Program-made: the position numbers and the translations under genes
Part shown: in pieces, positions 63,252 to 64,000 of the stretch
Layout of the letters: the number at the start of each line of letters is the position of its first letter
Numbering within the stretch: position 1 is the stretch's first letter
Source: Stutzerimonas xanthomarina
GTDB lineage: Bacteria > Pseudomonadota > Gammaproteobacteria > Pseudomonadales > Pseudomonadaceae
Assembly: GCF_003935375.1 (NCBI RefSeq)
Contig: NZ_RHQM01000001.1
Location: 62,001 to 126,000 of the forward strand
Direction: 5' to 3'
DNA length: 64,000 bases
Notes under the pieces: model-generated
What the model was told of the DNA's origin: nothing
Seen by the model: the letters and a program-made list of their open reading frames with translations, nothing else
Database searches by the model: none

Positions 63252-64000
63252 GTGCGATCACTGTTCTGGCGCATACTCGCAACCTTCTGGCTGGCCATTG
63301 CACTGGTTGCCGGTCTGGCCATGCTGCTCGGCCATGCGTTGAACCAGGACGCCTGGATTCTCGGCCGCCACCCGGCGCTGCAAGGTCTCGCCGAAACCTG
63401 GACCGAGGTCTACGAGCGCCAGGGCCCGCTGGCTGCACAGCGCCTGCTGGAACAGCACCGCCATCGTGCACGGGTCGATGTACAGGTGCTGGCGGAAAAC
63501 GGCCAACCGATCATCCGCGGCACCTTCCCCGCCCGCGCCGCCGCCTTCGAGGCGCGCCATCAGGATCGCGAGCGCCCACTACCCTGGCGACGCCTCACCG
63601 CCGATTACACCAGCCCGACCAGCGGTGAAACCTATCTGTTCATCTACCGCATTCCCTATCCCGAACTGCAGGCCTGGCATCGCGGCAGCCTGGCCTGGCC
63701 GCTCAGCGCGCTGGGCATCGCACTGGTGGTGCTCACCGGTTTCAGCCTGCTACTGACGCTGTCCATCACCCGCCCATTGGATCGCCTGCGCCGTGCCGTG
63801 CACGATCTGGGACAGACCAGCTATCAGCAGCAGTCCCTCGCCCGCCTGGCAACACGGCGCGACGAACTCGGCGTGCTGGCGAGCGATTTCAACCGCATGG
63901 GCGCACGGCTGCAGGCGCTGATCGGCAGTCAGCGCCAGTTATTGCGCGACGTATCCCATGAACTGCGCTCACCGCTGGCGCGCCTGCGCATTGCCCAGGC
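63252..64000 (+). CDS. Sensor histidine kinase, CpxA-like (3' end outside window)
   Basis: Open from the GTG at 63252 to the window end (about 249 residues seen). GGAG lies seven bases before the GTG. A first helix (about 4-26, FWRILATFWLAIALVAGLAM), a periplasmic loop of some 130 residues, a second helix near 158-178, a HAMP region (ITRPLDRLRRAVHDLG) and the acceptor histidine in LLRDVSHELRSPLARLRIAQ are visible; the ATPase domain lies beyond. It pairs with the CpxR-like regulator upstream and has the spy-like gene between. Confidence 0.9.
   Translation, partial: MRSLFWRILATFWLAIALVAGLAMLLGHALNQDAWILGRHPALQGLAETWTEVYERQGPLAAQRLLEQHRHRARVDVQVLAENGQPIIRGTFPARAAAFEARHQDRERPLPWRRLTADYTSPTSGETYLFIYRIPYPELQAWHRGSLAWPLSALGIALVVLTGFSLLLTLSITRPLDRLRRAVHDLGQTSYQQQSLARLATRRDELGVLASDFNRMGARLQALIGSQRQLLRDVSHELRSPLARLRIAQ

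Overview
The window reads as chromosome of a high-G+C gammaproteobacterium of the Pseudomonas/Stutzerimonas (P. stutzeri) group. The gene content and order (nasS-nasT, nasA, kinase-phosphatase, nirBD, nitrate reductase, cobA; alkA, mtnCDB, MFS, aroC; edd-glk-gltR-gtrS-gts; scpAB; cpxR-like) follow the Pseudomonas arrangement. A GTAGG/TGGATAA-type REP pair is also present. I see no rRNA, tRNA, CRISPR array, prophage or insertion sequence. This assignment is inference from gene order and familiar protein sequences; no search was run.

Layout. 1-1408: 3' end of a batD-like gene. 1.5-16.5 kb: complete assimilatory nitrate/nitrite region. It holds the NasS/NasT sensor-antiterminator pair, a membrane-anchored NIT-like protein, two unrelated genes (thioesterase, PfkB-type sugar kinase), the nitrate transporter, a PP2C-protein kinase fusion, nirBD, nitrate reductase with a C-terminal BFD-type Fe-S domain, and cobA for siroheme. 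Four sites with GG-N10-GC sigma-54 spacing and three leader RNAs ending in intrinsic terminators fit joint NtrC and NasT control. 16.5-31.4 kb: an RND/MMPL exporter with a YCF48-like partner, pepN, a DUF2797/YeaC pair, a nadK-phosphatase-rhomboid operon with overlapping genes, DUF1853, chromate transporter, TauE/SafE exporter and a LysR regulator.

31.4-36 kb: an Anbu operon (circularly permuted ATP-grasp, alpha-E, transglutaminase-like and proteasome-like Anbu peptidase) followed by an RraB-like gene. This is the least understood biochemical system in the window. 36-43.3 kb: speE, an AlkA glycosylase, a histidine phosphatase, two tandem PLDc_N membrane peptides, methionine salvage genes mtnC-D-B with an MFS gene, and aroC. 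SpeE makes methylthioadenosine and the Mtn enzymes recycle it.

43.4-56 kb: an alpha/beta hydrolase, a conserved unknown coiled-coil membrane protein, then a glucose uptake and Entner-Doudoroff block read leftward (edd, glk, gltR, gtrS, gtsABCD, and a LamB-type porin where P. aeruginosa has OprB). 56.2-60.8 kb: scpA-scpB, trpS, a YciO/Sua5 protein and a PHP-domain nuclease. 61-64 kb: yciI, a small membrane protein, and a CpxR-like regulator, Spy/CpxP-like protein and histidine kinase. The kinase is cut by the window edge, and a TTTAC-N6-TTTAC CpxR-type box lies between the regulator and spy.
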